A stretch of 64,000 bases of DNA from QHXQ01 sp963788965 (GCA_963788965.1 CAWBIK010000005.1:1-64000); one strand, 5' to 3'; shown: positions 46,472 through 56,602, counted from the stretch's first letter. A program made the numbers and translations. Notes: a model not told the origin generated them from the letters alone.

Positions 46472-47530
46472 ATGAAACCCGATCCCCGTCATAGACCCAC
46501 AGGCCCGTTGATGCGGCCCGACCGCCCGTCCGGCCCACTCACGCCGCCGCGTGACGTGACCAAAACGCCCGTCGGCCCGCCGCGCGAAGTGACCAAGACG
46601 CCTGTTACGCCGGCGCGCGAGACGACGAAGTTGCCGGAGCGCGCCCCTGACACGATCACGCTGCTCGGCCGCAAGATGTCGTCGGCCGAGTTCAACACGG
46701 CGATGGTGCATTTCTATCGCGGCGAGGTGCAGCGTTCAAACACTTGGCGCAACCGGCTCGACACGACGACCAACTGGGCGGTCATCACGGCCGGCGCAAC
46801 GCTCTCGTTCGCCTTTAGCTCGTCGCAGAACCCGCACTTCGTCATTCCGATCAACTCGATCCTCGTCGCCTTCTTCCTGTTCATGGAAGCGCGCCGTTAT
46901 CGCTATTATGAAATCTGGGCGAGCCGCGTGCGCGTGATCGAGACGGGCTACTTCGCGCCGCTGCTGACGGGCGGCGCGACCGACACCGAATGGGCGCACC
47001 ACATGGCCGAGGAGTTGCACACGCCGCATTTCACCATCAGCGAATGGGAAGCGGTCGGGCGGCGACTGCGGCGCAACTACCTTTGGATCTTCGCGCTGCT
47101 CGCAGCGAGTTGGAATCTAAAAGTTTATCTGCACCCGACGCCCGCGCTCAATTTCGAGGCGTTCCTAAGCCGCGCGGCAATCGGCTTCGTCTCCGGCGAG
47201 TTCATGGTTGCGCTCGGCATCATCTTCAACGTAGCGGTGCTGGTCTTCGCCTTCGGCACGGTGCGGCTCAGACAAGCGACCGGCGAAGTCTTGACCGAAC
47301 ATCAGTTCGACTTCCACCCGATCCGCAGCGTCACGAACGCGGCGCGCGCCGCACGCCAACGCAGCGCCACCGTGCGCCGCTCCAAGAAGGCCCGCGACCG
47401 CACGCGCCAAACGCGCACAGGCGAGTTTGCCCGCACCGGCGAGTTCAAACGTCCCGACCTCGACGACATCCACCGCACCCAAATGCCCGTGCGCGAAGAA
47501 CCGATAACTACAGTGACGCGTGACAAGTGA
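46472..47530 (+). CDS. DUF2270 membrane protein
   Basis: About 352 residues from the ATG at 46472 (MKPDPRHRPTGPLMRPDRPS). A Pro/Thr-rich N-terminus with repeated V-T-K-T-P is followed by the DUF2270 core: FYRGEVQRSNTWRNRLDTTT, NWAVITAGATLSFAFSS, EARRYRYYEIWASRVRVIET, and two later membrane segments (about 245-310). A basic C-terminal tail follows. Integral membrane protein of unknown function; four hydrophobic segments are visible. Confidence 0.85.
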   Translation: MKPDPRHRPTGPLMRPDRPSGPLTPPRDVTKTPVGPPREVTKTPVTPARETTKLPERAPDTITLLGRKMSSAEFNTAMVHFYRGEVQRSNTWRNRLDTTTNWAVITAGATLSFAFSSSQNPHFVIPINSILVAFFLFMEARRYRYYEIWASRVRVIETGYFAPLLTGGATDTEWAHHMAEELHTPHFTISEWEAVGRRLRRNYLWIFALLAASWNLKVYLHPTPALNFEAFLSRAAIGFVSGEFMVALGIIFNVAVLVFAFGTVRLRQATGEVLTEHQFDFHPIRSVTNAARAARQRSATVRRSKKARDRTRQTRTGEFARTGEFKRPDLDDIHRTQMPVREEPITTVTRDK

Positions 47531-47600
47531 CGCGTGCCAAGTTAACAACTTGTGCCTGTTTATAACTTGTGCTTGCTTGTCACTCGTCAACTTGTCACTC
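47514..47600. repeat. imperfect palindromic intergenic repeat
   Basis: Units of GTGACAAGTGAC type, and their reverse complement AACTTGTCACTC, fill the gap between the DUF2270 gene and hutH. Probably a transcription terminator or a repetitive extragenic element. Confidence 0.5.
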
Positions 47601-47608
47601 TCTTTTTT

Positions 47609-49108
47609 ATGCTTGAACTGAACGGTCAACCGCTGACGCTCGAACAGGTCGTCGCCGTGGCGCGGGGCGATGAACAGGTGACGTTGGGCGCGGCGGCGCG
47701 TGAGCGCGTCGAGGCGGCGCGCGCAGTGGTCGAGCGCATCGTCGCGCAAGAGCGCGTCGTCTACGGCGTCAACACGGGCTTCGGCAAGTTGTCTGACTAC
47801 ACGATCCCGCCCAATGAATTGCGCGCGCTGCAACTGAATCTTGTGCGCAGTCACGCGTGCGGCGTCGGTGCGCCGCTCGCCATCGCAGAGGCGCGCGCGA
47901 TGCTGCTGTTGCGCGCCAACGTCCTCGCGCTTGGCTACAGCGGCGCGCGGTCCGTCGTCATCGAACAACTGCTTGCGTTGCTTGCGCGCGATGTTGTGCC
48001 CGTCGTGCCGGAGCAAGGCTCGGTTGGCGCGTCGGGCGATCTCGCGCCGCTCGCGCATCTCGCGCAGGTCGTCATCGGCGAAGGCGAAGCGTTTTATCAG
48101 GGCGCGCGCATTGACGGCGGCGAGGCGCTGCAACGTGCCGGTCTTGCGCCGCTGCAACTCGAAGCGAAAGAGGGCCTCGCGCTGTTGAACGGCACGCAGG
48201 CGATGACGGCCGTGGGCGCGCTCGCGCTGGCGCGCGCCGACCGCCTCGCGCGCATCGCAGACGTAGCGGGCGCGATGACGCTCGAAGCCTTGCGCGGTAC
48301 GCCCGTCGCGTTCGACGCGCGCATCCACGCCGCGCGCCCGCACGCAGGACAACAGGCCGTGGCCGCGCATCTGCGCGCGCTCTTGGGCGAGAGCGAGATC
48401 AGGCAGTCGCATCTGGAAAATGATCCGCGCGTGCAAGACGCTTACTCGCTGCGCTGCATGCCGCAGGTACACGGCGCGGTGCGCGACGCTTTGACCCACG
48501 CACGCACGCGCGTCGAGATCGAAACCGGCAGCGCGACGGACAACCCGCTCGTCTTCACGAATGAAGGCGAGGTCCTATCGGGCGGCAACTTCCACGGCGC
48601 ACCGCTCGCGCTCGTCTTCGACTACGCCTGCATCGCGCTCGTCGATCTCATGAGCATCACCGAGCGGCGCGTGGACCGGCTCGTCAACCCGGACGCGAAC
48701 GAGGACCTGCCGCCGTTTCTGACCGTCCACCCCGGCACGTCGTCCGGCTTCATGATGGCGCAGGTCACATGCGCCGCGCTCTTGGCCGAGGCGCGCGTGC
48801 TCGCGCATCCGGCGAGCATGGACAACGTGCCGACCGACGGCGGCAAAGAAGATCACGTCTCGATGGGCATGACGGCGGCGACCAAGTTGCGCCGCGTCGT
48901 CGAGAGCGCCGAGCAGATCATCGCCATCGAACTCATGACCGCCGCCGAGGCGCTCGAACATCGCGCGCCACTCAAGCCCGGCGTCGGCGTCCGCCGCGCA
49001 CACCGCATCGTCCGCCGCCACGCTGCGCCCCTCACACACGACCGCTCACTCGCCCCCGACTTCGCCCGCCTCGTCGCCGCGATCCGCAGCGGCGAGTTTG
49101 ACGTGTAA
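47609..49108 (+). CDS. hutH: histidine ammonia-lyase
   Basis: About 499 residues from the ATG at 47609 (MLELNGQPLTLEQVVAVARG); earlier in-frame starts lie in repeat DNA. The MIO prosthetic group forms from Ala-Ser-Gly in GSVGASGDLAPLAHLAQVVI. YGVNTGFGKLSD and SATDNPLVFTNEGEVLSGGN are also conserved. It catalyses the first step of histidine breakdown, histidine to trans-urocanate plus ammonia. The next enzyme, hutU, is 6 kb away; hutI and hutG are not in the window. Confidence 0.95.
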   Translation: MLELNGQPLTLEQVVAVARGDEQVTLGAAARERVEAARAVVERIVAQERVVYGVNTGFGKLSDYTIPPNELRALQLNLVRSHACGVGAPLAIAEARAMLLLRANVLALGYSGARSVVIEQLLALLARDVVPVVPEQGSVGASGDLAPLAHLAQVVIGEGEAFYQGARIDGGEALQRAGLAPLQLEAKEGLALLNGTQAMTAVGALALARADRLARIADVAGAMTLEALRGTPVAFDARIHAARPHAGQQAVAAHLRALLGESEIRQSHLENDPRVQDAYSLRCMPQVHGAVRDALTHARTRVEIETGSATDNPLVFTNEGEVLSGGNFHGAPLALVFDYACIALVDLMSITERRVDRLVNPDANEDLPPFLTVHPGTSSGFMMAQVTCAALLAEARVLAHPASMDNVPTDGGKEDHVSMGMTAATKLRRVVESAEQIIAIELMTAAEALEHRAPLKPGVGVRRAHRIVRRHAAPLTHDRSLAPDFARLVAAIRSGEFDV

Positions 49109-49127
49109 GTTTAAGAAATTAAGGCGG

Positions 49128-49170
49128 TCTGATGACTGATGAATAAGCAGCTATTCATCGTCAGTCATCG
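49128..49170. terminator. hairpin between convergent genes
   Basis: An imperfect inverted repeat (49131-49145 against 49152-49169) between the convergent hutH and TonB-receptor genes, likely a bidirectional terminator. It shares TGATGAATAAGCAGCTAT with 53349-53366. Confidence 0.55.
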
Positions 49171-49178
49171 TGCATGCA

Positions 49179-50697
49179 TTATTTTCCGAAGAATCTGAAC
49201 GTGACGCCGGCCGTGGCGGTGAAGGGGTAGCCGGGCGTGCCGTGGATGCGGGCGACGAGGGGCGCGTCGGGTCGCAGGCGCGACTCGAAGTAGTTCTGTG
49301 TCTCGAAGTAACGTTTATTGGTCAGGTTGTCGAGCGCGAGGCTGAGTTCGACGGCGCGGTTGAGGCGTCGGCTTAAACTGAAGTCAACCACGTCGAGGCC
49401 GGTCGCGCGGGTGGTCGCATCCGTGCCGTCGAGTCGATAGTTGCTCGTGTGCCGGTAGCGCAAGGAGGCGGTGAAGTCGTGCCAATCTGTGAGCGTGAAG
49501 CCGGCGTTGGCGACTGTGTGCGGCGCGCTGTCGATGTAGACGCGCGGGCTTGTGCCGCGATAGAAGGCGTTCATCACGCGCGTCACGCCGCCGTTGAAGG
49601 CGAGCGTGCGCGTCAGTTGCACCGAAGTCTTCAACTCGAAGCCGTCGGCGCGCGTTGGTCCTTTGAACTCGAACGTGCCGTCGTCGGGGATATAGACCTG
49701 TTCGTTCGAGCGGTCGAGCAAAAACAGATCGGTGCTGAGCGCGACGCGTTTGAAGCGATGCACTGTGCCGAGTTGATAAAAGTCGGTGGTCGAGATAGGC
49801 GGCGCGTCGGGTTGTTGCACGACGCCGCGCGCGTCCTGACTGGCGATGCCGCGCCCGTAGTTGAAAAAGAAGGTCGCGGGGAAATTATGCGACGGCAGAT
49901 AAGACGCGCTGAACTTCGGTTGCAGGCGCGTCGCCGCGCGCGTGCCCGATGAAGTCGGGTTGATCTGATCGGCAACGGTGAAGCGAAAGAAGTCGTAACG
50001 CAGGCCGGCATCGACGTGTAAGTGACCTTGCATTAGATCGACGCCTTGTTGCACGTAACCGGCGACGTTGGTGATGCGCGCGTGTGCGCTGGTCAGTAGC
50101 ACGTTCGGGTTGTCGAGGCCGAGCGCCTGATTGCGTGCAAGGCGATTCGGGTTGCGATTGATGGCAGGATACAGCCCGACGTTGATCTGGTTCGCGTGGA
50201 GATTGCCGCCGACAGTTAAGAGCGCGGGGCGACCGAACAACTTGTAAGGATGGAGATATTGCGCGTTCGCGCCTTGCTGCAGCCGCGAATCGTGCTGCTG
50301 TATCTCGTCGCCGAACAAGGGATCGTTGAGAAAGAAAGTAAAGTTCGAGAAGAGATCGAACAGCGACCGCGCAACGAAGCCGTCCACCTTCAACACGCGC
50401 GCGCCGCGCCACTCTTTGCGATAGTACGTGCCCAAGAGGCCCGTCCGCACGCGCCCGCCGCTGGCCGGATCGACGAAGCCGAACCGATCCAACCGACCGG
50501 CCGCCACCTCGTCGAGCGGTAACTGGCCCGACGAGAAGAAGTCGTTGCGCCCGAAGTTGAACTTGAAGCCGAGCGCCTGTTTGCCCGTTAGCTCGCGCGT
50601 GTAGTTGCCCGTCAGGTTGTCGCGGCGATAGCGCAGCGGATTGCTGAACGGGCCGTCTGTGCGCGAGCCTTCATAAGCGACGAACGCGCGCGCACGC
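49179..50697 (-). CDS. TonB-dependent receptor, beta-barrel part
   Basis: The continuation of the receptor that starts at 51585, after a one-base shift near 50697. The frame opens FVAYEGSRTDGPFSNPLRYR, and FKFNFGRNDFFSSGQLPLDE follows. It contains barrel strands such as LLGTYYRKEWRGARVLKVDG and ends ATAGVTFRFFGK; the terminal aromatic residues are typical of outer-membrane barrels (family knowledge). It imports an unidentified ligand using TonB energy. Confidence 0.8.
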
Positions 50698-51585
50698 GCA
50701 AGCGCCGGGACTGTAGGCCGCGAAGACGCGCCCCGTGCGAAACGAACCGCCCTGCACGCGCACGGTCAGTTGATCGGGCAGCGACTCTTTCAAGCGTATG
50801 TGGACCACGCCGAGGCCGGAGAAGTCGCCATATTGCGCGCTGAACGGGCCGTTCAAGATGTCCACATCTTCGACCAACTCCGGCGTGAGCGATTTAAGTT
50901 GGCCGAGATAGCCTTGCCCGTGGCCCTGCGTGCCTTGATTCTGCTGCACGTCGTCAACCAGCACCTTGAGGCCGCCGTTGACGCCGCCGTGATCGAGGTT
51001 GAACCCGAAGCGCCGAATCTCAAGCGACTTGCCGCCGCCTTCGTGTTGGCCGGCGTTGATACCGGCGGCGAGCGTCTGCAACAACTGATCGTCGCGCCCG
51101 AAAAGGGTGTGCTGATAGATGCTATCGTTGCGCCGCTCGACGGCCGGATCGAGCGCGTCTGCGACGATGACCACGCTCTCATGCACGGGCGCGACAAGGT
51201 ACTCGACCTGCACGCGCAAATCTTCCGTCGGTGTATCGGCCGCAAGCGTGCGACTCACAAGCACGATGCCTTGCCCGAAGAACTTCACGGCCAGATCGCC
51301 CGTGGGCACGACGAGCCGGAAGCGGCCTTGCGCGTCGCTCGTCGTCTGCAAGTCGCCGCCGGGCGTTTGCACTTGCACCGTCACGCCCGGCACGACCTCT
51401 TGTCGCACCGTGATGACGACACCGGAGAGGACGCGCACCTGTGTTGTCTGCGCGCAGACGGGCTTGCACAAACAGAGGCAAGCGACTAATAGAAGTAAAC
51501 GGGATGTGTTTGATGCCACGCTAACTGCCCAATATGATCTGAATGATTGAGTGCGCGATCTTAACCGATCAAGACTCGCACGCAA
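50671..51585 (-). CDS. TonB-dependent receptor, signal peptide, carboxypeptidase-like and plug domains
   Basis: The signal segment (LLLLVACLCLCKPVCAQ) precedes a carboxypeptidase-regulatory-like domain (LSGVVITVRQEVVPGVTVQV ... TTSDAQGRFRLVVPTGDLAV). The plug follows (LVDDVQQNQGTQGHGQGYLG, LVEDVDILNGPFSAQYGDFS). This two-domain N-terminus is common in Acidobacteriota and Bacteroidota receptors. The reading frame becomes ACACARVRRL in a GC-rich run near 50697, where the true frame continues into the barrel part. Confidence 0.8.
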   Translation of the reverse strand: MRASLDRLRSRTQSFRSYWAVSVASNTSRLLLLVACLCLCKPVCAQTTQVRVLSGVVITVRQEVVPGVTVQVQTPGGDLQTTSDAQGRFRLVVPTGDLAVKFFGQGIVLVSRTLAADTPTEDLRVQVEYLVAPVHESVVIVADALDPAVERRNDSIYQHTLFGRDDQLLQTLAAGINAGQHEGGGKSLEIRRFGFNLDHGGVNGGLKVLVDDVQQNQGTQGHGQGYLGQLKSLTPELVEDVDILNGPFSAQYGDFSGLGVVHIRLKESLPDQLTVRVQGGSFRTGRVFAAYSPGACACARVRRL

Positions 51586-51653
51586 AGACGCAAAGCAAGG
51601 ATGCGAAGGTTGCGTGCTCCGCTTTGCATCCTGCTTTGCGTCTTTGCGTGCGA
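51576..51653. repeat. long inverted repeat upstream of the TonB receptor
   Basis: Arms of about 32 bp (51576-51608 with 51622-51653), nearly identical, of CGCAAAGACGCAAAGC type. They lie between two minus-strand genes, overlapping the start of the receptor frame, so the true receptor start may be slightly later. Confidence 0.6.
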
Positions 51654-51664
51654 CGTTTGCTTTG

Positions 51665-53140
51665 TTAACCGCGCTTGCTTGTCTTCGCAGCTTGCGGGCG
51701 TGTGGTCGTCGTGCCGCTGCCGGTGTCGAGGTTGACGGGCGCGGGATAGCCTTTGCCCTTGAGGGCGGCCAGTTCGATCACGATCTCTTTCTTGCCCTTG
51801 ACGGTGCGCGTAACGCGGGCGCTCTCTTTGGCGTCCGGCTTGTTACTGTTCTTGCTCGCGGCCGTGTTGTCATTCTTCGCGTTGTCGTTCTTCGTGTTGG
51901 CGTTCTTGTTGTCCGTGCCGCCGGCCAGTTTGCCTTGCGCGTCGTGCGCCATCTCGGCGAGGGCGTCCATGACTTGCTTGCGTTCCGGTTCGGTTAAGTC
52001 ATCGAGTTTAACGCCGTACACTTCAAGCACGCGACGCAGGTTCTCTTCCGTGTTCGCGCCGCGGTCGTACACGTCGCGGTAGATGTGCAGCTTGCCGTCT
52101 TCGACCACAATCGTTTCATAGCGCAACTCGACGGGCACGGGTTGCTGTAGCTGCACGTTCTTCGTCTCGGTCTTATTCTTCGCGTAGCCGGTTATGTCTT
52201 CGGCGGTCAACTCCGCGCCACTCAACCCGGCGAGTACGCGGGCGAAGTCCTGTACTTGCGGGTTGGTCAAGCCGACGCAGCCGTGCGACGCGAAGCCGCC
52301 GAGTTTGGCCGCCGACTTGCCGCCGTGGATGAGCGAAGGCAGACCGATGGGAATCTTGATCGGCCCCAGCGGATTCAAAGGACTGCCCGCCTCGACCTTT
52401 TGCCCGGCCTTCACCTTGCTGCTGCCTTCAACCCACGGCTCGTCGGGCGGCGTCCACGTCGGGTTGAAGATGATCGTGCGGGCCGTGCGGACACCTTCCG
52501 GCAGCGGGAACTCAGGATAGCCGATGCCGATCTTGTAAGTCTTAGCGAGTTGTCCGCCCTTGAATACGTCCATGCGATAAGCGGGCGCGTTGACGACGAT
52601 GCGCGTGTCCGTCGGCACGGTGTTTGGTTTGTCGGGCAGCGCGTTGGCCGTCACTACATCGGCGGGCGCGTCGCCTTTGGTCCAACGCTCGCGCACGAAG
52701 GCGAAGAGTTGCGCGGCTTTGTCGTCGCCGATGGCGGCCTTGATCTGTTCGGCGGCGCGCGTGGTGGCGGCCGTCGTCGTGCCGCGCGCGTCGTCGCCTT
52801 GATCAGACTCGCGCAAAGAAGCCGTCTCTTGCCGCGCGACGGTGCGGAGTTTTTCGAGTTGCTCGTCGGTCAACTGCAAGCGCGCTTTGACATCGTTGGC
52901 GAACGAATCGTCGGCGAAGAAAGCATCGAGCACGGGCAAGGTTACCGGCATGCTCGCCGCGCCCGCGTCGCGTTGTGCGGTTGGGGCGGGCGTGGCGCTT
53001 GTGGGCGCATTCGCCTGCGGCGGCGTGGCGCTGGCGGGCGCGTTACCAGTGTTTGTCGTGGGCGCAACCTGACAACCCGCCAATGCGGCAGCGATAGACA
53101 GACCAACCAGCGCGAACCACGCGCGCTTAGAACCGTTCAT
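51665..53140 (-). CDS. L,D-transpeptidase (YkuD) lipoprotein
   Basis: 491 residues. The signal with lipobox (AAALAGC) is followed by a low-complexity Ala/Pro/Thr linker and a helical region (about 80-160). The YkuD domain spans about 175-350: RIVVNAPAYRMDVFKGGQLA, IPIGLPSLIHGGKSAAKLGG and the catalytic FASHGCVGLTN (S-H-G-C). The C-terminal region is Asn/Lys-rich. It cross-links peptidoglycan or attaches proteins in the periplasm. Confidence 0.88.
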   Translation of the reverse strand: MNGSKRAWFALVGLSIAAALAGCQVAPTTNTGNAPASATPPQANAPTSATPAPTAQRDAGAASMPVTLPVLDAFFADDSFANDVKARLQLTDEQLEKLRTVARQETASLRESDQGDDARGTTTAATTRAAEQIKAAIGDDKAAQLFAFVRERWTKGDAPADVVTANALPDKPNTVPTDTRIVVNAPAYRMDVFKGGQLAKTYKIGIGYPEFPLPEGVRTARTIIFNPTWTPPDEPWVEGSSKVKAGQKVEAGSPLNPLGPIKIPIGLPSLIHGGKSAAKLGGFASHGCVGLTNPQVQDFARVLAGLSGAELTAEDITGYAKNKTETKNVQLQQPVPVELRYETIVVEDGKLHIYRDVYDRGANTEENLRRVLEVYGVKLDDLTEPERKQVMDALAEMAHDAQGKLAGGTDNKNANTKNDNAKNDNTAASKNSNKPDAKESARVTRTVKGKKEIVIELAALKGKGYPAPVNLDTGSGTTTTRPQAAKTSKRG

Positions 53141-53341
53141 GCTTCCTGCTCCTTCGTCTGGAAATTATTATCCGGCATTACGCACAGGGAGAGACACGAA
53201 CGATTTCAAGAGCAACCGCTATACCGAGCGGCCAGATGCGCCGCAAAGGGTGGAAACACGCACACGTAGTTAAGTCAGCCCGTCCGGCTTGCACCATAAA
53301 CGAACGCCAGCGGCACGAAAAGCAAACGATGAAAACGGCCT

Positions 53342-53396
53342 GATGATTGATGAATAAGCAGCTATCCTTTATTGATCATCCATCGTTCATCGCTCA
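53342..53396 (-). terminator. hairpin downstream of the M23 peptidase gene
   Basis: An imperfect palindrome of TGATGATTGATGAATAA type just beyond the M23 stop codon. Third copy of the repeat family seen at 44766 and 49128. Confidence 0.45.
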
Positions 53397-54110
53397 TCAT
53401 TTAACGAGCAGCGGGTAGGGGTTGACGTTCTCGCCGTCCCAGTAGCGTTTGGGGTCTGTGATGAGCCAGATGGCGAAGTGTAGGTGACAGTTGCCGGGGC
53501 CGGCGTTGCCTGTGTCGCCGACGTAAGCGATGGTTTCGCCGCGCTGCAACGCGCGCCCTTCGCTGATGCCGTCGGCATAGCGTTGCAGGTGTGCGTAGTA
53601 GTAGATCAGTTTGTCGTCCGGACTGCGTTGATAGATGGTCGTGCCGCCGCGTTCGCTCTGAAAGAGTTTGACGATGGGGCCGTCGGTCGCGGCCACGACG
53701 GGCGTGCCGCACGGCGACATGATGTCGAGGGCGTTATGCACGCGCCCTTCGGAGCGCGCCTCAGTGTATGTGTCGTGCAACTGCTCTGCGCGCACGCCGG
53801 CCACGGGGAGCAGCAAGCCGTTCGCACTTGGCGGCACGGCTTGCGGCAACGCGGTGCGCGCCGGTTCGTTCGTGTTACCGGCCGGCGGCGTCGGCATGGG
53901 CGACGAGGGCGCGGCGGGCGGCGCAGGCGTGCTAGTCGGCGCGGGCGTGGCTGATACGGGCGACGGCGTGGTCGCGGTCGGCGCGGGCAGGGTGACGGGC
54001 GTGACCGGCATCGTGCGATAACGAATGCTGAGCCAGCCTACGAGCGCGCTGAGCGCAAGCAGAACGGCCGCGGCCGAGAGTAGGATACGCGCGCGCGTCG
54101 TCAGTGCCAT
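53397..54110 (-). CDS. M23-family (LytM-like) peptidase
   Basis: 237 residues. An N-terminal membrane segment (ILLSAAAVLLALSALVGW) precedes a Pro/Thr-rich linker (about 35-95) and a C-terminal M23 domain. The zinc ligands lie in VHNALDIMSP (H-x-x-x-D) and CHLHFAIWL (H-x-H). YQRSPDDKLIYYYAHL and GETIAYVGDTGNAGPGN are also typical. It degrades or senses peptidoglycan in the periplasm, next to the L,D-transpeptidase gene. Confidence 0.88.
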   Translation of the reverse strand: MALTTRARILLSAAAVLLALSALVGWLSIRYRTMPVTPVTLPAPTATTPSPVSATPAPTSTPAPPAAPSSPMPTPPAGNTNEPARTALPQAVPPSANGLLLPVAGVRAEQLHDTYTEARSEGRVHNALDIMSPCGTPVVAATDGPIVKLFQSERGGTTIYQRSPDDKLIYYYAHLQRYADGISEGRALQRGETIAYVGDTGNAGPGNCHLHFAIWLITDPKRYWDGENVNPYPLLVK

Positions 54111-54492
54111 ATCAGATCGAAATTAACCACAAAGACACGAAAGTAAAGAAGGAATAGTTTGTCGTTCATGCTTGAGCCTTGAGCCTGCTTAATATTGTTT
54201 GTGTCTTTGTGGTTAATGCATGCCCTCTTAAGTTTCATGAACAGCCGCAGCATAAGCAGTCCGCGCGCCGGACGCAAGCAAAGGGCATGTTGCGCGCTGA
54301 AGGACGGATGAGAGACAAGCTATTGGTTATTCATCATCCTGCATTTTGGCTTCATTATTTCTTTCCATCGTCGTTTTCTGTTATTACAATAAGCGTTCCG
54401 AGCAAGCAGACCGAGATTCGCGGCGCGTGGGCTTGAGTTCGTGCGCCCGCCGCCGCCGCAACCGGCCCACATAACTTAAGGAGTGATGAAGC
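54111..54492. other. intergenic region with inverted repeat
   Basis: 382 bp without a supported gene. It contains an inverted repeat with about 20-bp arms (54122-54141 and 54195-54217, ATTAACCACAAAGACAC type). The remainder is A/T-richer than its surroundings and probably holds promoters for the divergent genes. Confidence 0.55.
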
Positions 54493-54780
54493 ATGGCGGA
54501 AGGGCTTGATGATCGCAGGAAGGCGTTGGAAGAAGAATACTTCAGGCGCAAGGAGCAGGAGACGCTTGATAAGATGCGCGAGCAGATGGCGGCGGAGGCG
54601 GCCGCGGCGGCCGCGCCGAAGTGCCCGCGCTGCGGCGTCGCGCTCACGGAGGTCGAACACGAAGGCGTGAAGATAGACCGCTGTCCGAACTGTCACGGCA
54701 TCTGGCTCGACGCGGGCGAACTCGAACAGTTGCGCAAACGCGACGAGGGCGGCTGGTTCAAATGGCTATCGGGCGAGTGA
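54493..54780 (+). CDS. zf-TFIIB-like zinc-ribbon protein
   Basis: 95 residues. A charged N-terminal coiled coil and an Ala run are followed by a zinc ribbon CPRCGVALTEVEHEGVKIDR then CPNCHGIWLDAGELEQL (C-x-x-C twice), the zf-TFIIB pattern of small bacterial proteins. A ribosome site AAGGAGTG precedes the ATG. Cytoplasmic, function unknown. Confidence 0.82.
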   Translation: MAEGLDDRRKALEEEYFRRKEQETLDKMREQMAAEAAAAAAPKCPRCGVALTEVEHEGVKIDRCPNCHGIWLDAGELEQLRKRDEGGWFKWLSGE

Positions 54781-54784
54781 AGAA

Positions 54785-54874
54785 GATTGCGGATTGTGGA
54801 ATGCGGAATGCGGATTTAGAAATCATGCAACGGTGCTTTAATCCGCAATCCGAACTCCGCATTCCGCAATTGAT
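54785..54874. repeat. inverted repeat upstream of hutU
   Basis: Arms built from GCGGAATGCGGA/ATTGCGGATT words, about 32 bp each, fill the gap between the zinc-ribbon gene and hutU. They could form a strong hairpin. Confidence 0.6.
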
Positions 54875-54880
54875 CTAACT

Positions 54881-56539
54881 ATGTCTGTATCGAGAATCGT
54901 GCGTGCGCCGCGTGGTGCGACGCTGAGTTGTAAAGGCTGGCATCAAGAGGCGGCGCTGCGCTGCTTGATGAACAACCTTGACCCTGACGTGGCCGAACGA
55001 CCCGAAGACTTAGTGGTCTACGGCGGGCGGGGCAAAGCGGCGCGCAACTGGGCGGCGTTCGACGCGATTGTGCGCGAGTTGCGCCAGTTGGAAACGGACG
55101 AGACGCTGCTGGTCCAATCGGGCAAGCCCGTCGCGGTCTTTCGCACGCACGAGTATGCGCCGCGCGTGCTGATCGCAAATTCAAATCTGGTCGGCGCGTG
55201 GGCGACGTGGGAACACTTCCACGAACTCGAACGGCGCGGGCTGATGATGTACGGGCAGATGACGGCCGGGTCGTGGATTTATATCGGCACGCAAGGCATC
55301 GTGCAGGGCACGTTCGAGACGTTCGCCGCGATGGCGGACAAACATTTCGGCGGCACACTACAAGGTAAGCTCGTCGTCTCCGGCGGCATGGGCGGCATGG
55401 GCGGCGCGCAACCGTTCGCCGCGACGATGAACGGCGCGGTCTTCCTCGGCATCGACGTTGATCGTGCGCGCATCGAGCGCCGCATACAGACAGGTTACTG
55501 CGACCGCATCGCGTTCGACTTGGACGAAGCTCTGCGCATCTGTGAAGCCGCGCGCGAGCAGGGCCGCGCGTTGTCGGTCGGCCTTGTTGGTAACTGCGCC
55601 GAGGTCCTGCCGGAGCTTCTGCGGCGCGGCGTTGCAGTTGACGCCGTGACGGATCAGACGAGCGCGCACGATCCGTTGAACGGTTACGTGCCCGCATTGC
55701 TCGATCTTGAAGCTGCCGCCGAGTTACGCACACGCGATCCGCAGGCTTACATCGAACGCTCGACGCACTCGATGGCGCAACACGTCGAAGCGATGCTCGC
55801 GCTCAAGCGCGCGGGCGCGGTCGCGTTCGATTACGGCAACAACATACGCAAGTTCGCGTTCGATGCCGGTTGCCATGATGCGTTCGACATTCCCGGCTTC
55901 GTGCCCGAATATATCCGCCCGCTTTTTTGTGAAGGCAAGGGGCCGTTTCGTTGGGTCGCGCTCTCAGGCGACGCGGCCGACATACGCCGCACAGACGATC
56001 TTGCGCTCGAACTCTTTCCCGAAGACGCGACGCTGCATCGTTGGTTGCGGCTTGCGCGCGACCGCATCCAGTTTCAAGGTTTGCCCGCGCGCATCTGCTG
56101 GCTCGGCTACGGCGAACGCGCAGAGATGGGCGAAGCCATTAACGACTTGGTGAAGCGCGGCGACTTGCAAGCGCCCGTGGCTATCGGGCGCGACCACTTG
56201 GACACAGGCTCGGTCGCGTCGCCGTTCCGCGAGACGGAAGCGATGAAGGACGGCTCGGATGCGGTCGCCGATTGGCCGATCTTGAATGCGTTGCTGAACA
56301 CTGCGAGCGGCGCGTCGTGGGTTTCGTTTCATCATGGCGGCGGCGTCGGCATCGGTTATTCATTGCACGCTGGTCAAGTCTCGGTCGCCGACGGCACGCC
56401 GGAAGCCGCGCGTAGATTGAACCGCGTGCTAACGAACGATCCCGGCCTCGGCGTCGCACGCCACGTCGATGCGGGCTATGAGGAAGCAGCGGAGACGGCG
56501 CGCGCGAAAGGCGTCAACGTGCCGATGCTCGATCAATAA
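54881..56539 (+). CDS. hutU: urocanate hydratase
   Basis: 552 residues, full length. GCHxW-like start GWHQEAALRCLMNNLDPDVA, NAD-binding GGMGGMGGAQP, and LPARICWLGYGERAEMG with the active-site Cys. HHGGGVGIGYSLHAGQV is also conserved. It converts urocanate to imidazolone propionate using NAD+ as an electrophile, the second step of histidine degradation after hutH (47609). Confidence 0.95.
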   Translation: MSVSRIVRAPRGATLSCKGWHQEAALRCLMNNLDPDVAERPEDLVVYGGRGKAARNWAAFDAIVRELRQLETDETLLVQSGKPVAVFRTHEYAPRVLIANSNLVGAWATWEHFHELERRGLMMYGQMTAGSWIYIGTQGIVQGTFETFAAMADKHFGGTLQGKLVVSGGMGGMGGAQPFAATMNGAVFLGIDVDRARIERRIQTGYCDRIAFDLDEALRICEAAREQGRALSVGLVGNCAEVLPELLRRGVAVDAVTDQTSAHDPLNGYVPALLDLEAAAELRTRDPQAYIERSTHSMAQHVEAMLALKRAGAVAFDYGNNIRKFAFDAGCHDAFDIPGFVPEYIRPLFCEGKGPFRWVALSGDAADIRRTDDLALELFPEDATLHRWLRLARDRIQFQGLPARICWLGYGERAEMGEAINDLVKRGDLQAPVAIGRDHLDTGSVASPFRETEAMKDGSDAVADWPILNALLNTASGASWVSFHHGGGVGIGYSLHAGQVSVADGTPEAARRLNRVLTNDPGLGVARHVDAGYEEAAETARAKGVNVPMLDQ

Positions 56540-56602
56540 CGGGCCGAGTGCGAGCAAGCAAGTTCGATTAAGTAAGCTCGATCAAATAGACGACTGATCT
56601 AT

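Noticed and set aside
54879..55733. Antisense frame across hutU
   Set aside because: An Arg/Pro/Ser-rich, low-complexity product overlapping a strongly conserved gene; an artefact of high GC. Antisense frames at 57676-58524 and 59800-60606 were rejected for the same reason.
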